Shown here in pieces: positions 1 through 10,028 of a stretch of DNA of 64,000 bases (its first letter is position 1; every line of letters begins with the position of its first letter). Under the pieces are notes generated by a model. That model saw only the letters and a list, made by a program, of their open reading frames with translations. It was not told where the DNA came from and searched no databases. The stretch spans positions 51,678,957-51,742,956 of the forward strand of contig OV884059.1 of assembly GCA_930367215.1 (NCBI GenBank), given 5' to 3'. Source of the DNA: Pollenia angustigena (Eukaryota; Arthropoda; Insecta; Diptera; Polleniidae). A program made the translations under genes and the position numbers.

Positions 1-52
1 ATTAGCGTACGGAGGTTGCTTTGCGTTGGAAGTACTCGGGAGATTTTTCGCA

Positions 53-672
53 TTAGGGTTTCCTTGGGCATATGATTGGTTTAGTTTGTGTAGTACTAGC
101 AATTGAGCCAGCGGCTTGGCTGGGCGCATGTGACGGACCATATTGGGAGTGAGTATATTTTTGAACTAAAGCAGTTTTTAATAAATGCAAGAAGACTTTA
201 CAACCCCTATAGTTTGCCGTGTGATTTTCGCCACAGTTGCTGTATTTCTTAACATTCGGGTCAGCTTTAGAACGATTACATTCGGCGGTTTTATGAGCGT
301 CGCCACAAACCACACATACGTGAGGCAATTTACAATATGATTTTGTATGCCCATATTCCTGACAGTTTGTGTATTGGGAGGGACCCTTTCGTTTTATTGG
401 CTCCTCAACAGTTATTCTTCTGTTGAGTAGGTAGCGCAAGTTGTATATGGGATGAACTGAATTTTTGGTTTTGAGAACCGATGAATCAAACGATATCTCA
501 ATGCGGTGCAGTGGTTGAGGAACTTTATTCCTGTTCAAAATATTATGCACAAATTTTACCTCATGCCCCTGTTGCTCTACGGCAGATTTTATATCCTCTG
601 TAGGAACAGAACTATATATGCCTTTTATGACAATAATCAATCCCTTAGCACTTTTTAATTGGTATGTATACA
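53..672 (-). pseudogene. Jockey-A ORF1 (gag-like) C-terminal fragment
   Basis: About 206 codons of the ORF1 nucleic-acid-binding protein of a Jockey-clade retrotransposon. Three CCHC-type knuckles follow one another, in the series CQEYGH..C, CVVCGDAHKTAEC and SNCGENHTANYRGC. The first cysteine of the first knuckle is replaced by tyrosine (QYTNC instead of QCTNC), and the first cysteine of the third is also tyrosine (KKYSNC). These changes and the truncation show a dead copy. The apparent N-terminus beyond 672 is read from the inserted MITE and is not gag. Compared with 10891-12366, everything N-terminal to the YTYQLKSAKG motif is cut off. Confidence 0.85.
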
Positions 673-1484
673 CACAGAAAAAAATCAATGTAAATTCGTT
701 CAAAACAAGGTTGATTTTACATTTTTCAGTAGTGATTTTGCTTCATTGTTGTTTCATGTTAATTTAACATGATTTTACAATAACTTGCGAACAACATTTT
801 TTTCTTTTAAAATAACTATAATTCATGTTAATTTAACATTGCAGTAAAGTTAGAGCAAAATGTAATTAATATTGAAATAACAATCCGAATCACGTTGAAT
901 GAAAGTTATTTAAAGTTGAAACAACGTGAATTTCATGTAGAATCAAATTGGTTGGAGTTGATTTAACAGTGTGAAGACAACATATGCATTTATTTAAGAA
1001 TAATTTAAAACACTTACCCCTGTAACACATGTTTCACTTATTTTGTATCTCCTTTGTTAACAGAAGCATCAGCAGAATGGCCCGATATCGTTTTCGTCAT
1101 CTTTCTACTTTGAAAACTTGATGTACTATTTAACTAAATAATTTTAATTAAAAGAATACGGGAATTGTCTTCTTTTTATAACATATTTTAAACATGAAAA
1201 TAAAAAGATGTAAATACTTAAGTGTGTATGCATGTTAATTTAACAAGATAAACTTTTGATTTAAATATACAACAGGTTTTTATGGATTCAATATTGAAGA
1301 ATGTTATTTTAACAGTGAATAATATTAAATAAACGTGATTTAAGATTATTTTAATATTTTTCATTTAAAATTAATATGAAATAATGATAAATTTAAATAA
1401 AGGGCATACTTTTGCAGAAATTTACCATGATTCTCAATCAACATTTCGCAATGTTATTTTAACATTGGTATTTTTTTCTGTGTG
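671..1484. mobile_element. 814-bp MITE with TA target duplication
   Basis: The insert interrupts Jockey-A gag and is absent from the copies at 11573 and 61516, so both ends are defined by empty sites. The ends are inverted: the left starts CACACAGAAAAAAATCAATG, and the right end read in reverse starts CACACAGAAAAAAATACCAA. A TA dinucleotide at 669-670 is repeated at 1485-1486. A TA duplication suggests a Tc1/mariner-type mechanism. The body is AT-rich, with many ATGTTAATTTAACAT-type palindromes. No open reading frame of note. Confidence 0.85.
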
Positions 1485-1562
1485 TAGTAACTTTTATTTT
1501 CTGCGTCCAGGTGTCTTGATATAATACGAAAGTTCGTTTATACGAAAGTTCGTTTCTGTTCC

Positions 1563-2640
1563 AATAATAACGGAAATTGATAAAGTACCAGTTGATATAC
1601 AAAGAAGAACCAAAAAGCGCTTTTACAGATTCTTAAGGCCATGTCAGATAAAACTTTTGCTTCGCTTTGCGTCAGAGATTCGCTTTGACATTTAAGATGA
1701 AATGTACATACTTATACGAAACATGTCACATAAAGAACTTTTAACGCAAAGCGAAGCGAAAAGTTAGGCAACTCTCATCTTTTTGCGTGCTTTGACAATC
1801 TACTAGTATAAATTTTTTTTGTTTATTTTTTTTTAACACACAATGCGTGAGTGTTGTCAAAGTGTTTATTGTGACATACACCTTTTGCGTTACGCTTTTC
1901 AGTCAAAGTTAGAAACGTCACGCAAAGCGATGAAGTTTTATCTGACATGGCCTTTATTCACTCAGGACCTTGAAGGTTTAATTTTATGTTTATTAGACCA
2001 CTATTAACGAAAATTTAAAAAAGTACCAGTTAAAGAACGCAAAAGTAAAAAAAAGATCCCATTTACAGATTCTTATTCACTCAGGACCTTGCATTTTTAA
2101 TTTTTTCTCTCTAGGTAACTAAAGGAACTTCAAAAAGTACCAGTTAATGAAAAAAAGTACCAATCAGTTCCCTCTTATAGATTCTCATCCACTTAGGACA
2201 TTGCATGTTTAATTTTATGTTAATAGGTCCAATACTAACGGAAATTCAAAAAGTTACAGTAAAAGAACAAAAAGTACCAAAAAGCCCTCTTACAGATTCG
2301 CATTCACTCAGGACCATGCATGTTTAATTTTATCTTTCTAGGTCCAATACCAACGGAAATTCAAGAAGTAGAATTCAAGGAATAAAAAAGGACCAAAAAG
2401 TTCCCTCTTATAGATTCTTATCCACTCAGGACCTTGCATTTTTAATTTTATGTTTATAGGTCCAATATAAAAGGATATTAAAAAAGCCCCAGTTAATGAA
2501 CAAACAAGTACCAAAACGTTCCGCAATAGAATCATACCCACTCAGGATATCGCATGTTAAATCTTTTGTTTTAAGGTCCAATATTAATGATAGTTAAAAA
2601 AATACCAGTTGTAGAGCCAAAAAACTAAAGAAAAATATAA
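1563..2640. repeat. Diverged tandem array, about 117-bp period
   Basis: Roughly eight degenerate units carry recurring phrases such as CACTCAGGACCTTGCATG, GTCCAATACTAACGGAAATT and AAAAAGTACCAGTTAA. The CTCAGGACC phrase recurs at about 1961, 2077, 2192, 2307, 2432 and 2540. Unit identity falls toward the right edge. There is no coding potential. A Harbinger-like MITE is inserted in the first unit. Confidence 0.75.
1636..1953. mobile_element. 318-bp Harbinger-like MITE, TTA duplication
   Basis: Terminal inverted repeats start AGGCCATGTCAGATAAAAC at the left and read the same from the right end inward. After a small gap the similarity continues into CGCTTTGCGT. TTA at 1633-1635 is repeated at 1954-1956. 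The neighbouring array unit (CAGATTCTTATTCACTCAGG) supplies the empty site. A 3-bp TTA duplication with GGCC-type ends fits the PIF/Harbinger superfamily. There is no transposase, so it is non-autonomous. Confidence 0.85.
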
Positions 2641-3076
2641 AATTTTCCGTATTTAAATTCTTTGGTACTAATTTGTTCCCTGATTAAAGTATCAAAAATT
2701 TCAGTATTCTAGTTAGAGCTCATAATTTAGTACGAATTTGTCAATGAATGGAGAAAAATGTTTTGTAAAAAAAGTAACAAAAATAGTTAAGATTTTTACC
2801 TCTTAAATGTTCGAATTTCGAAAAAGTGCCAAATTTGTATTCGTATTTTTTAATAAGTTTCGAATGTGGTGTAAACTTTGTTTCTATGTTTATTGGTTCA
2901 AAAGATAGATGGGGTGTCAAAAAAGTAAAAGGTTTTACCCGTTTACTCCCTAATAGGACCGAAATTCAAAAAAAGTACAACACACCTGTACGCTTATTTT
3001 TCTAAAGAACAACGATAAGTATTTAATTTTTTTGTATCTCTCTTAGTTTTGGAGATATAATGTTACCGAATTTTCC
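2641..3076. other. AT-rich non-coding sequence
   Basis: No gene or clear element was seen. The sequence is AT-rich and repeats poly-A-flanked GTAC motifs, perhaps decayed continuation of the array to its left. Confidence 0.4.
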
Positions 3077-3359
3077 TGTTTTTACTCTTTTTACCCATTA
3101 AAAATTCTAATTTCCAAAAATCCCCTCTTAGTGGATCGATTTGGGGAGTGACCAATCTCTGGTCCAAATTTCAAGTTTTAGCTTCAGGCTTTTAGGCTGG
3201 GCGATGAAGAGTTACAATTTTATTTATCGAGAGTTATTATTCAAATAGTGCTATCTGCAATTTTTGTTTTTTATAGACACGAGTTCACTGTCAGTGAACT
3301 GTCACTAAGAGGGGATTTTTGGAAATTAGAATTTTTAATGGGTAAAAAGAGTAAAAACA
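3077..3359. repeat. Perfect 57-bp inverted repeat with 169-bp loop
   Basis: The arm at 3077-3133 is the exact reverse complement of the arm at 3303-3359 (starts TGTTTTTACTCTTTTTACCC and ends CCCCTCTTAGTG in the left arm). The 169-nt spacer includes a second small palindrome, TTCACTGTCAGTGAA. Part of the spacer (about 3226-3265) is related, in reverse orientation, to 10620-10660. It may be a small foldback element, but no target duplication was recognised. Confidence 0.85.
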
Positions 3360-3512
3360 CCCCATCTGTCATTTAAATTTGAAAAAAAATATTTTCCCAA
3401 AATTTTTTTTTATAAATATTGTATTGTGCTATCTAACACACACGTTTTTTTTTTTGTTTGTAAAAAAGTGCTGTCTACATAAAAAATATTACTTCATATA
3501 ATCCCTTGCTTG
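3360..3512. other. AT-rich non-coding sequence
   Basis: Runs of A and T with no gene or repeat boundary that could be supported. Confidence 0.4.
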
Positions 3513-3655
3513 AGTGCTTTGTTGTGATACAGACGTGTATTCTTAACCCCGCATACGATTTGAATTTAAAATTAATCACATTTGATTTTGTAAAATACAA
3601 ACATAAACAGCGAATAGACGCTAAAAATAAATGATACATTTTGTAATTAAAATTA

Positions 3656-4572
3656 TCTATCTATATATAAAAGAAAGTGGCGTTAGTTACTACGTTTATA
3701 ACTCGATGATTCGTACCAATTCGTAATGGTCTCTGACCAAGTAAGAAGAATAGCAAAAACAAATCTAAAATAGGTGGCGCCATTGAAAATTACTCAGTAT
3801 GAATTAAATCGTAAACTATGCATTTGACGATGCTATTATCTTTAGCAAATTACTCAAAATAAATTATATCATTTGATCATGCTATGGTCTTTAGTAAAGT
3901 TGTTGCGCATGAGCCGGCAAAGGTTTCAATGTTGTTATGAACAATTTCCGACAAGAAGTGCAATTGAAAATGAATCAAATAATAAGCTATGCAATGGATC
4001 ATGCTTTGATCTGTTAGCAAAAAAATTTACAAAATATTCCAGAAAAAAGAAATTATAAAGAAAATTCCTTTCCTCATACATTTTGTATGGAGTGCTAAAA
4101 TGAAAGTTCAAAGGAGAGGAAGTTCTCATTCCGAGAATTCCAATGATCCTAACCGATATGCAGTTCGAGTTTAAACGAATCCAATTTCCAATTCGTCTCG
4201 CATTCGCCATGACAATCAACAAATCCCAAGGGCAATCATTGGGTGTTTGTGGCCTAAATTTGGAGAACGACTGTTTTTCACACGGTCAACTCTATTTCGC
4301 ATGTTCCCGTGTCGGAAAGCCATCCTTTTTGTTCATTTTCGCACCTGACAACAAAACGAAAAATATTATTTATCACAAAGTGCTTAAATGATATTCTCTT
4401 AACTTATTTAATAGTTTACTTATAATTCACATTTTTTTTTTTTTTTTTTTTTTGTAAATAAAGATAAATTATCTGCACCGAATATAATCTGTACCTGATT
4501 CTGTATCTGTATTTTAAATATACACAAAAACAATACTTTTCTAGGCAAAACAACGTTTGGCGGGTCAGCTAG
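3656..4572 (+). mobile_element. Helitron remnant, 917 bp
   Basis: The 5' end is TCTATCTATATATAAAAG and the 3' end is GGCGGGTCAGCTAG. These are the TC...CTAG hallmarks of Helitrons, without inverted ends or target duplication. Insertion is exactly between A and T. The full-length Jockey-B copy near 46630 has the uninterrupted AAATTATTTAACATA site. The element keeps only the C-terminal part of the Rep-helicase gene, so it cannot move by itself. A second element with the same ends lies at 54726-55906. Confidence 0.9.
4143..4391 (+). pseudogene. Helitron helicase C-terminal fragment
   Basis: An 82-codon open stretch that resembles the end of the Pif1-like (SF1B) helicase domain of Helitron Rep-Hel proteins. 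It has the motif V region FAMTINKSQGQS, followed about 40 residues later by the motif VI region YFACSRV. The arginine-finger motif therefore remains. The Rep nuclease and the ATP-binding motifs I-IV are absent upstream. It ends about 180 bp before the CTAG terminus, the usual position for this gene end. Confidence 0.85.
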
Positions 4573-4627
4573 TTTAACATAAAAGTGAACAATTAAAAAG
4601 GAAAAACAAAATTAAATAAAGAAACAA

Positions 4628-5278
4628 AGTAAGAAAGTATAGTCGGTCAAGCCCGGCCATATGATAACCTACACCACAGTATTAAAAAATACAACATGCT
4701 TATATGTCCATATAAATATGGATTTATCTATGTTTATAAACTTCATTAAAATCGGTTTGAAAGTTTGTGAGAGGCAGAAATTGCCCCCTACCTCCCCTTG
4801 TGGTCTTGTTTTTGAAAAACTGAATAGCTTGTGTGTCCATATAGATATGGATCTATCTTTGTTTTAAATTCACATTAAAATTGGTTTGAGAGGCAGAAAT
4901 TGCCCCTATCTCCCCTCGTGGTCCTAGTTTTTAAAAAATGCATCCCTTTTATGTCCATAAAGATATGGTTCTATCTTTGTTTTAAATTTCATAAAAATCG
5001 GTTTGATAGTTTCTGAGAGGAAGAAATTTCCCCCTATCTTCGCTCGTGGCCCTACGATATAGCCCATTTTCAATAGGCTTGGTCCTTGTGCCAATAATAA
5101 CCTATGTCCCAAATTTTATCAAATTACCTCCAAAATTGCGACCTGTACTTTGCGCACAAGGTTACATGGACAGCCTGCCAGCCAGCCGGACGGACATCGT
5201 TAGTTCGACTCAGAAAATGATTCTGAGTCGATCGGTATACTTTAAGGTGGGTCTAGTACCAATATTTTAAGCCGTTAC
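4628..5278 (+). repeat. Interspersed repeat, copy 1 (about 650 bp)
   Basis: It begins AAGTAAGAAAG and GTCGGTCAAGCCCGGCC, and ends CCAATATTTTAAGCCGTTAC. A second copy in opposite orientation is at 58215-58884 and has the same two limits. Internally a degenerate unit of about 110 bp (ATGTCCATATAGATATGGAT, TCTCCCCTCGTGGTCCTA) recurs three or more times. A conserved GGACATCGTTAGTTCGACTC block lies near the end. No coding potential was credible, and superfamily is unknown. Confidence 0.75.
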
Positions 5279-6097
5279 ACTAGGCCTGCCATACGTCCTG
5301 GGTTTTGACTACTTGTCCTGGTGTCCTGGTCCACTATAAAATTGTCCTGGTTTTTTTACAGGTCAAGATAGAAAATTTGCTTTTTGCTGGTTTTAGTTGT
5401 TAGCAAAGGTTAAGATTTCTGTTATAACACTGCTAACATAAGGCAATTGTATAAACAACTTTAATTTAATTCAACTGTTATCTGGTGTTAACGTCGTTTA
5501 ACTAAAAGCTTTCAATAAAATTAGATGAGAGTCAATTCTCTTCCAAATTTTGTTTCAACTAGATGCTTTAAAAAGTTTTACCGTGTTAACAACTTTTATA
5601 AGTAATCGAAAACCGATAACAAATTACTTTCTTTAAAATAGTCTATACACGTTTCAATTCAATTGTCAACTGAGTCGGTTATTGTCAAAATCAAAGCGTG
5701 TATGGCTTCGTCAATTGATTAGTTTGACAGTTGTCAAGTTGGTTGAAGAAAAATCAAAAGATTTTGATTCTTTCAAGTCTGCTCAATGGACTAAAGAAAG
5801 AAACTCGTTAAAGACTGAAACACTGGAGAGTAATATTCAATGTAAATAACTATATCAAAGGCTGAAATGAAGTTCTAGAAAAAGTGCAATCTTCTGAAAA
5901 GTATTATAGTTTAGAACATTTTAAACTCAACTTTTCATTATTTTTCATCGTTTTTAATGTAAATGAAGTACAAGTTAATTTTTTTATATATGAGAAGTGG
6001 TGTAACCCCAGACTTATTATGATATGATGAGGAGTTAACACTACTCTTGCACTATAGTACTTGGTTGCAACGGCCCATCCAACAACTATGTTTCTAG
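5279..6097. other. Non-coding, unassigned
   Basis: No gene. A short degenerate tract at 5295-5355 repeats GTCCTGG four to five times. The rest shows no recognised element. This is the left flank of the RAG1-like transposon. Confidence 0.4.
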
Positions 6098-6102
6098 CGC
6101 CA

Positions 6103-6143
6103 CACAGTGGCTGAAAATTTTATTTCATTGGCCAAAAGTCCAA
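6103..6143 (+). repeat. Left terminal inverted repeat with RSS-like layout
   Basis: It begins with the heptamer CACAGTG, identical to the consensus V(D)J recombination signal heptamer. After 22 bp comes CCAAAAGTC, an A-rich nonamer-like block that matches ACAAAAACC at 6 of 9 positions. It pairs with the right end at 10029-10068. Confidence 0.85.
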
Positions 6144-6460
6144 TTTTTGTTTGTCACCGATTTCAAAAATTTTAATTTGATTTAATAGAAAACATATTAA
6201 AACTAAGGTAGCCAAACAATTTGGTGAAAATATTGGTAATTGTGGGTGTGACATGTTGTTAACCACAACTTTTTTTTTAATTTAGAAAAAAGTATTTTTT
6301 TTTTAATATTTAATCCGAAAGAAATTATCATTGCACAAAAACTATAAGCGATAATGACCTGCTTGCTTTTCTGCTAGGTTGGTAGTCTTGTTATCTTTAA
6401 AAAGGTAATATTTGCGACCGTTGTGTTATTTATATTTGAGATGCTAGGACATATTTTCTA

Positions 6461-7160
6461 AACTACTATATTTTTCTCAAATTTCAACTTTAATACAATA
6501 GAACTTTTGCGGCCCAAAAGGGACCAAGAAGGTGAAACCACTGATAGAAAGGTGAAAGTGTTTTCTTTTACCCTGTATATACTCTTGTACCCGTTTTGAC
6601 CCGTCTGTTCAACACTTTTTTAATTTTAATGAAATTACTCAAAAAAAAATTTCGAAACTACTATATTTTTGTCAAATTTCAACTTTAGTACAATAGAACT
6701 TATGCGGCCCAAAAGGGACCAAGATGGTGAAACCACTGATAGAAAGGTGAAAGTGTTTTCTTTTACCCTGTATATACTCTTGTACCCGTTTGGACCCGTC
6801 TGTTTAACACTTTTTTAATTTTAATGAAATTACTCAAAAAAAAATTTCTAAACTACTATATTTTTGTCAAATTTCAACTTTAGTACAATAGAACATTTGC
6901 GGCCCAAAAGGGACCAAGAAGGTGAAACCACTGATAGAAAGGTGAAAGTGTTTTCTTTTACCCTGTATATACTCTTGTACCCGTTTGGACCCGTCTGTTT
7001 AACACTTTTTTAATTTTAATGAAATTACTCCAAAAAAATTTCTAAACTATGTACTATATTTTTGTCATATTTCAACTTTAGAAGAATAAAACTTTTGCGA
7101 CCCAAAAGGGATTAAGAAGGTAAAACCACTGATAGAAAGGTAATTTTAATGAAATTACTC
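6461..7160. repeat. 195-bp tandem repeat inside the RAG1-like element
   Basis: Units start at about 6461, 6656, 6851 and 7045. Each carries AACTACTATATTTTTGTCAA, GCGGCCCAAAAGGGACCAAG and CTGTATATACTCTTGTACCC. The first two spacings are exactly 195 bp. The fourth unit is truncated. They lie in the 5' non-coding part of the transposon, so they may have arisen within it. Confidence 0.9.
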
Positions 7161-7721
7161 AGAAAAAAAAAATTTTTTTTTAATTGTTTTTTAAAATTTT
7201 TTTATTCCGCAAAAATGTTTGCAGAAGTAACAGAAATCATGTGCTATTGTCTTCAAAAAAATTTTGTGATATAGGGAAAACTGATCGTGATCGAACATAA
7301 TACAGGTAGTGCATATTAAATTTTTTATTAATGTTACACAATCAGAAAAACGTATAGCTACCCTGATTCATCCTTATCCGTTACACTACGTTCACACTAG
7401 CGTATTCTATAGTAGAATAAAGAGCTTATACACGCGTTTACGCTAAACAGGTATATTGTGACTCCCACCTTAGAAGGGCTTTTTGGTCTTTTATTTTATC
7501 TGTTTTTATGACTCTAATAATAGTCCATGACCCTATAGCTATGCAATGCGTTGTTAAATTTGTGTCAGGTATTTTATAGCATATAAATGAAAGGATTTTA
7601 AGTTTTTTAATCCTTTTTATTCTACCTGTACTTGGTATGAAAAGGTTTAAAAGCAAGTGACATTCGGATGCAAACTCAGTGGATATAATATATCTGAGCA
7701 ATAACAACGTTTTTCATAAAC

Positions 7722-9535
7722 ATGGAGAGCTTCAGCTATAAAGAATTGACCGGAGAGTATTTTAGAAACAAAAACGAGGAAGATGTTAAAAATTACATTC
7801 GAAAAAAAGGAAACTTAAATTCTTAGAGACCACAAAAATCGCTGGACAACTGTAGCGATAGATCTAAGAGGCGGAAGCTTAAGGATATAAATGAAGAAAT
7901 CGGATATGAAAATATTCAAGATACTTTCCTACATCAATTGCGATCACAGAAACAATTGACAAAAGTGGATATCATTGAAAAAGTTGTTAAAGCTAGTCCA
8001 TTGAGAACAAAACGGATTCTTAAAAGTATACCAACTCCAAGCGATGCAAAACAATTCACAAATGAGGAGGCATTAGCATTATTTCTGGATTTGAAATTAA
8101 CAAAACAGCAATATATACAGCTCAGATTGCGTGCGATTGAAAAAGGCTCAAATCTGTATCCAGCATATCATCACATAAAATCTGCTAAAATGGACTGTTT
8201 GCCATTAAAGGACACTATTACAATCACATCAATTTCGGCAGAGGTACAACTACAATCTCTACTTGATCACACATCCGAACGCTTGCTACAATCAATAAAA
8301 GGAAATGAGTTAAAGAAATATGGAAACACAAAGTTAATTCTTTTTTGTAAATGGGGATGTGATGGTTCTTCCGGACAAAAACAATACAAACAAGTAGTAT
8401 GTGAAAATATTTCGGACTCAGATATGTTCATGGTATCATTTGTACCATTGCGATTAAAAAAGATTTTGGAAGATTCAGAGCCTTCGACAAGTACAACGCA
8501 AACAAAGGATATTTGGAAAAATGAGACACCATCTTCTATGAAATATTGCAGACCTATAATAATTAATAAAGAAGTTAGTGATATCAAGGCCCAAATTGCA
8601 ATGCTACAGCCATTACAGTTAGATTTAGATGGGCAGCAAATTGAAGTTAGCTACCAATTAGTGCTAACAATGATAGATGGAAAAGTAGGCCGGGCTTTGA
8701 CTAACACGAAGGCTGAATCCAGCTGCATCATATGCCATGCAACATCAAGCCAATTAAACCAAGTCCCGACAAAATCATTAGATAATACTGATACATATGA
8801 ATTTGGATTATCACCACTACATGCAAGAATACGACTTATGGAACACATACTTAAAATCAGTTATGATTTGGATTTCGGATCTTCACGATCAATAAGAAAC
8901 AACGAAACCAACAAGGAGTTAAGAAGTTCAAAAAGGAAACATGTTCAAGATGAATATCGCAAATTTGGGTTGATTATAGATCAGCCGAAACAAGGGTCAG
9001 GCAATACAAATGATGGCAATACCGCAAGAAGATTCTTTTCAGATCCAGAAACAGCATCTGAAATAACAGGTGTTGATTTTAACCTAATTTTTAGATTTAA
9101 AATAATCCTGGAAGTACTTGCGTGCAATGAAGAAATTGACTCTAGAAAATTTGGAGATTTTGCTAAGGAAACTGCAAAAATATATACAACCAAGTACCCA
9201 TGGAGAAATATGTCTGCTACAGTTCACAAAATCCTTTATCATGGAGAAGATATCATTAAATATCAGTTGGTGCTACTTGGAGATTTATCAGAGGAAGCTC
9301 AGGAAAAAAGGAATAAGGATTACAGATTTTATAGAGAGCACAATACTAGAAAAATTTCACGAAATTTAATATGTTATTGGCAACGTCAGATCCGTTTATC
9401 TCCAGTATTCGAAATCAATGGAAAGTGGAACATCGGGATTTAGATGAAGAAGTCAAAAAACTACTTAAGAACAGAAATAACACAGAACAAAATATGGAAT
9501 ATTTGCAATCAATCTTTCAATTAAATGAACAGTAA
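7722..9535 (+). pseudogene. RAG1-like DDE transposase (broken)
   Basis: The reading starts at ATG 7722. A TAG at 7824 interrupts it after 34 codons, then the same frame is open from 7827 to 9443. Counting the codon at 7938 as 1, the open part shows the RAG1 catalytic core. It has D142 (KWGCDGSSG), D247 (TMIDGKV) and E456 (SEEAQEKRNKD), matching mouse D600, D708 and E962. The zinc pair C263/C266 (CIICHAT) and H430/H435 (VHKILYHG) match C727/C730 and H937/H942. GNTARRFF resembles the RAG1 GNFARKLM. The frame changes near 9365: the conserved tail LLATSDPFISSIR continues in another frame to a stop at 9533-9535. The full product would be about 600 residues. This is a transposase in transposon context, not a host immune gene. 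Confidence 0.9.
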
Positions 9536-10028
9536 TTATAATTCATTAGATCAAAGACAGACATTGTATTAGTAAAAAATAATAATAAACAGAAGCTCAC
9601 GTTGTTACAAAAGCTATTAAAATCTTTTGCTGCTATTATTCATACATTATCCACATATGTATGAAATGTTTTAGTAAATAAGAATAAATAAGTAAACAAA
9701 TTTGAAAGCAAAAAATTGTTTATTTTTCAGCAATAATAGCAAAATTTCCAGTGGATTTTACTATTTTTTTTTATGTTAAAATTTTTTTTATAGTAAGCAT
9801 TTAATTATTTGAGTGTCCCATTATTACAAAAAATGTTAATGATTATTATTGAAATCAAAAAATTAAATTTTTAAATAAATAAAAGAATTATTAAAACCAA
9901 GTTCCACTTTGTTCCACTCAATAACTACTCAACCGATTTTAATGAAATTTAAAGTGAAGAAAGTTTAAGAATCTAACTGTCGATTAAAAAAAATTTCACT
10001 AAAATATCTCCTTCGGTTCAAAAGTTAC

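Larger units (their letters stand above)
1..1562 (-). mobile_element. Jockey-A non-LTR fragment, split by a MITE
   Basis: This minus-strand piece matches the ORF1 region of the full-length element at 10733-15199. It covers the C-terminal half of the gag-like protein. The match runs 1-670, is interrupted by a MITE, and resumes at 1485. It stops near 1562, where the sequence changes abruptly to an unrelated tandem array. Just before that breakpoint a short ACGAAAGTTCGTTT unit is doubled, absent from the other Jockey-A copies. The left part continues past the window edge. Confidence 0.9.
3513..4625 (+). mobile_element. Jockey-B 5' UTR fragment, split by a Helitron
   Basis: Sequence 3513-3655 plus 4573-4625 matches the start of the full-length Jockey-B element at 46490-46680: AGTGCTTTGTTGTGATACAG, the CCCCGCATACGATTTGAA phrase and the GTGAACAATT phrase. 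The match begins at the same base as in the full-length copy, which helps mark the 5' end of the family. It ends where the interspersed repeat at 4628 begins. No coding sequence of the element is retained. Confidence 0.8.

Noticed and set aside
3873..4222. ORFs on both strands upstream of the helicase fragment in the Helitron
   Set aside because: No Rep or helicase motifs, and the composition matches non-coding AT-rich DNA.
4661..5270. Small ORFs in the interspersed repeat
   Set aside because: No similarity between the ORFs of the two repeat copies, and frames are not conserved. They are chance readings.
5290..5360. GTCCTGG cluster as a minisatellite or binding array
   Set aside because: Only four or five irregular copies, without constant spacing.
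7722..9535. Host RAG1-type immune gene
   Set aside because: The gene lies between inverted ends and a target duplication, is broken, and the surroundings are insect transposons. It is a transposase.
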